Assembly: GCA_002323325.1 (NCBI GenBank)
Contig: DCQA01000005.1
Span: forward strand, 1 to 11,160
From: Coxiellaceae bacterium UBA1530
Lineage (GTDB): Bacteria > Pseudomonadota > Gammaproteobacteria > Coxiellales > Coxiellaceae
Length of the DNA: 11,160 nt
Direction of reading: 5' to 3'
Below the pieces are notes generated by a model. The model saw nothing but the letters and a program-made list of their open reading frames with translations. It searched no databases and was not told the origin of the DNA. Both the position numbers and the translations under genes were made by a program. Shown here in pieces: positions 9,163 to 11,160 of the stretch (within the stretch, counting starts at the first letter, position 1; the number at the start of each line of letters is the position of its first letter).

Positions 9163-9714
9163 CTACATTTCGGTTGATTTTTCAAGAATTGCGCAGATTG
9201 TTCGAGAGATCTCATCAATAGTTTTAAGAGAAACATCAATGGTGTGATTAGCAAGCTCACTAAAGCATTGGTCTCGATCATGTAAGGCTTTTTGTGAAAG
9301 TGGGTGATTGATATGCTCTATATGCCAGGGCGGCGTGTACTTTCCCCAGCGTTGATGTAGTTCGTCAATATCACATGCTAGATAAATAATAATGTGCGGA
9401 TTCAAGAAGGCATGATTGTGTTTGGAATTAAAAAAGCTACTTCCACCAGTGCTTATAACGCCATGTTTTAAATCACTGAGATTATTGAAAACTTGACTTT
9501 CTAGCTGACAAAAAAAATCCCAGCCATGGTGTTTTACAATAGCTTTGCAATCATAATGAATACCGTGTTTTTGTGCGTAGTATTCCTCAATGCGCCGATC
9601 TGTATCATGCCATGGTTGTTCTAGCTGTTGCGCAACAGCTTGGCCAACACTGGATTTACCACAACCTTTGATGCCTATTATTATTAATAGATTGATTTGA
9701 TGAGATGTTATCAT
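9163..9714 (-). CDS. Shikimate-kinase-fold P-loop kinase, divergent, substrate uncertain
   Basis: This 183-residue protein has the shape and length of shikimate kinase (AroK/AroL), which phosphorylates shikimate in aromatic amino-acid synthesis. The Walker A loop is intact (GIKGCGKSS, 14-22). The Asp motif WHDTDRRIE follows (D37, D39), and STGGSS at 88-93 matches the third motif. ALHDRDQCFSELANHTIDV near 143-161 matches the RxxxYxExA region and keeps an Arg (R147). Three usual positions are changed. The shikimate-contact Arg of the FRxxE motif is Cys69 (FCQLE). The third Gly of GGG is Ser92. The lid Arg before PLL is His137 (HPLS). ATP binding is expected, but shikimate as substrate is doubtful, so I give no gene symbol. 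The start is set by AGGA, five bases upstream (9720-9723 on the other strand). No aro genes adjoin it. The stop is TAG. Confidence 0.85.
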   Translation of the reverse strand: MITSHQINLLIIIGIKGCGKSSVGQAVAQQLEQPWHDTDRRIEEYYAQKHGIHYDCKAIVKHHGWDFFCQLESQVFNNLSDLKHGVISTGGSSFFNSKHNHAFLNPHIIIYLACDIDELHQRWGKYTPPWHIEHINHPLSQKALHDRDQCFSELANHTIDVSLKTIDEISRTICAILEKSTEM

Positions 9715-9719
9715 ATTTA

Positions 9720-9723
9720 TCCT
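9720..9723 (-). promoter_or_regulatory. Ribosome-binding site of the kinase gene
   Basis: AGGA on the - strand (within TTAGGATAAAT) lies five bases before the ATG at 9714 and supports that start. Confidence 0.6.
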
Positions 9724-10210
9724 AACTAAGTTTGTAACTAATCAAAAGCTTTAAAAGTTTTATTACTCCATTGGCTGAGGTTCTTCACTGATGCGTAAAG
9801 GTATCCAGCTAACAGTTATGTTATGACGATAATGTCTTCTATCACAAGAATAAAGTTTATTAATGTGTCATACGGTAAAAAAACAAGGATAACTACGCTA
9901 TCCGTGGCACTGAGTATGTTGATAAAGCTCGTAGCACTAGATAAGTGGATGGCTTTGCAATATATGGTCGCTGAAAGTGGAAGCACTGAGTCTTTCTTAT
10001 TATAAGTGATACTTTCAATATAGCGTAAGTAGGAAGAGATTGCGTTTAATAATGAGATTATTTGACATGGTTTCATGGGTTGCCTCGGTTTTAATTTTCT
10101 ATTTAGCCAATAACACAGTTTGTCATATCGTACAAAGTTAAGATTAAAAATTAAGAGATGATTATAAAATTAACAGGTAGTCTCAACGTCCGTATTAAAG
10201 CTAATGACAA

Positions 10211-10411
10211 ATGGTAAATCAAGGAGTATTACTTCAATTATTCAAGAATGATTATAAGAGATTCTATTCGAGATAATCGAGGGGCCTAAAATTCAACACC
10301 TATGAATATATTTATTTGGCATGTGATATCTTCATTATATATAAGTCGCTTATGATGGAAGAATATATCCTTCAAGGATTATCGTTGAATGAGGGCAATG
10401 AAAGCTTGTGA
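10211..10411 (+). pseudogene. Possible small frame with one internal ochre codon
   Basis: From the ATG at 10211 the frame gives MVNQGVLLQLFKNDYKRFYS plus one Arg, then TAA at 10274-10276. It then stays open for 44 codons to TGA at 10409-10411, ending MEEYILQGLSLNEGNESL. The composition is protein-like, but there is no good ribosome site and no family is recognised. In AT-rich DNA such a run could arise by chance, so this is a weak call. Confidence 0.2.
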
Positions 10412-10458
10412 TCGGTGGTTATGAATTCCAAGAATAATGTTATATATAATCAGAAAAG

Positions 10459-10532
10459 TGGCGGAAGCTAGACTTGAACTAGCGACCTTCGGATTATGAG
10501 TCCGACGAGATACCAGGCTTCTCCATTCCGCC
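10459..10532 (-). tRNA. tRNA with anticodon CAT, initiator-like (fMet type) but aberrant
   Basis: Read on the - strand, this 74-base sequence folds as a complete cloverleaf. The acceptor stem is GGCGGAA/TTCCGCC with A73. The D stem is GAGA/TCTC with loop AGCCTGGTA. The anticodon stem is TCGGA/TCCGA with loop CTCATAA. The variable loop is AGGTC, and the T stem is GCTAG/CTAGC with loop TTCAAGT. The D arm, anticodon loop and surrounding bases match E. coli tRNA-fMet nearly base for base, and the initiator-specific A11:U24 pair is present. Two other initiator hallmarks are missing: bases 1 and 72 form a G:C pair instead of a mismatch, and the third of the three G:C pairs next to the anticodon loop is A:T. 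CCA is not encoded; A73 is followed by CTT. It could be a diverged second initiator gene, an elongator Met tRNA derived from one, an Ile2 (k2C-modified) type, or a decaying copy. Confidence 0.93.
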
Positions 10533-10632
10533 ACATTACTTTATATGTTAGCTGAAGATTATTAAAAATCAAATGAAGAGATATATTGACCGTCACAGCA
10601 ACTACAGACAAGCTAAATAATAATTGTCTATA

Positions 10633-10654
10633 CTTTGGTTTTGCATAACCAAGG
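10633..10654 (+). other. Hairpin containing a Shine-Dalgarno-like sequence
   Basis: CTTTGGTT, loop TTGCAT, AACCAAGG form an 8-bp stem with one T-G wobble. The right arm runs into AAGGAG (10651-10656). A -10-like TATACT (10629-10634) with CAGACA 18 bases upstream precedes it. If transcribed, the hairpin would partly cover the ribosome site, but there is no ATG, GTG or TTG at the right distance, so it may be a relic. Confidence 0.3.
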
Positions 10655-10660
10655 AGTAAA

Positions 10661-10768
10661 ATATATCAGAAACCAAATCAATTAATTAATGGCATGTATC
10701 AGTCAAATATTGCAATGACAGCGGCAAGAGAAAAGCAGTCTTTTGTCAAGCTAACGCACTTATCGTAA
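10661..10768 (+). pseudogene. Possible small gene relic lacking a start codon
   Basis: The AAGGAG at 10651-10656 is followed four bases later by ATA, which opens a 35-codon frame: IYQKPNQLING, MYQSNIAMTAAREKQSFVKL, THLS, then TAA. An ATG at 10694 within it would give 24 residues but has no ribosome site. The layout (promoter-like box, ribosome site, ATA where ATG is expected) fits a gene whose start codon mutated. The evidence is thin and no homolog is recognised. Confidence 0.2.
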
Positions 10769-10877
10769 GCGTCAAAGTTCTCATACGTGTTGGCATCATT
10801 TCGTGGCATTGGTTAAGCTCGTAGAACCCTTTTTAAAGCTGTAGTAACTCTAATATATAAAAAATGGATACTTTGTT

Positions 10878-11160
10878 ATGAAAAAAAACTTGATCATTCA
10901 TATAATTCTTTTATTTATATTAATTTTATATGGAGCTAATAGTTGGGCATCGGAACATAAATTTAATGAAGGAATAGAGATTCTGGAATTTAAAGTGGAT
11001 GCGAAAAATATTCATTAAATTATAAAATCTGATAGGTTAATATGGACTAATTATTTAAAAAATACTCCTTCCTTTGAAGAAAAATATATTGGAATAAACC
11101 CAGAAAAATCAGACCATCTATATGTTGTCATACATTGGAAAGCATGGAAAGCATGGAAAG
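10878..11160 (+). pseudogene. Exported TIGR03792-like protein, interrupted by a stop; runs off the window
   Basis: The ATG at 10878 opens a frame with a clear Sec signal peptide: MKKN, then a hydrophobic core, then NSWA with likely cleavage after Ala24. The mature part reads EGIEILEFKVDAKNIH, then TAA at 11016-11018. The same frame then continues without a stop to the window end: IIKSDRLIWTNYLKNTPSFE, IGINPEKSDHLYVVIHWKAW. Together the two halves resemble the small TIGR03792 family (pattern EFLKFKVDP, then IQKDxEIWT, PGFLGKEVW, EVTLVIRW), an uncharacterised alpha/beta domain. The stop falls where the family usually has Lys or a similar residue, so a single base change could explain it. A 9-base tandem repeat gives Trp-Lys-Ala copies at the end. 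The ribosome site is weak (GGA, nine bases upstream). Alternatively only a 46-residue exported peptide is made. Confidence 0.55.
11136..11160 (+). repeat. Nine-base tandem repeat TGGAAAGCA, two full copies and part of a third
   Basis: The units begin at 11136, 11145 and 11154, and the last is cut by the window end. They are in frame with the interrupted gene and encode repeated Trp-Lys-Ala. The true copy number cannot be seen from this window. Confidence 0.85.

Larger units (their letters stand above)
9715..10458. other. Gene-poor AT-rich interval
   Basis: I can support no intact gene in these 744 bases. A - strand frame at 9816-10076 (86 codons) has GAGG five bases before its ATG, but its translation is a featureless mix of Ile, Ser and Leu. 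A + strand frame of 60 codons (9823-10005) overlaps it and is no better. A + strand frame at 10211-10411 reads as protein-like except for one internal TAA (listed separately). TATAAT-like sequences are common here simply because the DNA is AT-rich. No terminator or RNA is recognised apart from the tRNA at the right edge. Confidence 0.5.
10533..10877. other. Gene-poor interval with a hairpin and a start-less small frame
   Basis: These 345 bases separate the tRNA and the right-edge gene, which point away from each other. They hold a hairpin at 10633-10654 and an open frame at 10661-10768 described separately. A weak promoter candidate for the right-edge gene is TTTAAA at 10832-10837 and TATATA at 10854-10859 with a 16-base gap. 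Nothing else is recognised. Confidence 0.4.

Noticed and set aside
9816..10076. 86-codon - strand frame, and the overlapping 60-codon + strand frame at 9823-10005
   Set aside because: They occupy the same DNA on opposite strands, and neither translation shows a motif or domain. The - strand one has a fair ribosome site, so it remains a weak possibility only.
8781..11018. Stop-codon reassignment or a suppressor tRNA explaining the internal stops
   Set aside because: Intact genes here end normally with TAA, TAG and TGA, and the only tRNA in the window has anticodon CAT.

Overview
The window looks like the chromosome of a gammaproteobacterium, most likely a Legionellales or Coxiella-like, host-associated lineage. 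That placement is an inference from the style of the UvrB, DedA, RND and LepB proteins, the moderate-to-low GC content, and the sparse coding on the right-hand side. It is not a database result.

The left part (1-6976) is compact, all on the + strand, and reads as ordinary core chromosome. It holds the 3' end of uvrB (excinuclease subunit B), a DedA-family membrane protein, and an overlapping pair encoding a tripartite-efflux system: a periplasmic membrane-fusion protein followed by a 1024-residue RND permease. No outer-membrane channel gene is present. Next comes a clear promoter (TATAAT at 5664-5669) driving a small unknown membrane-anchored protein and lepB (signal peptidase I). The ribosome-binding sites fix several starts: GTG at 5709 for the unknown protein, ATG at 6167 for lepB and ATG at 2507 for the RND permease.

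The right part (6977-11160) is different. It is AT-rich by eye, mostly on the - strand and gene-poor. It holds an unrecognised multi-pass membrane protein with a (His-Gly)9-His tail encoded by eight perfect GCCCAT hexamers. It also holds a P-loop kinase of the shikimate-kinase fold that lacks key shikimate-contact residues, and an initiator-like tRNA with anticodon CAT that has lost two initiator hallmarks. Several short reading frames here are interrupted by single stops. The clearest is a signal-peptide-bearing TIGR03792-like protein at the right edge with a TAA at codon 47. Another is a 42-codon CHVC-containing frame behind a strong GGGAGG site with a TAG at codon 16.

Taken together, the left side is conserved housekeeping and efflux functions, and the right side looks like an accessory or decaying segment. 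I see no transposase gene, CRISPR array or obvious defence system. The most distinctive items are the odd tRNA, the His-tail membrane protein, the divergent kinase and the stop-interrupted small genes.
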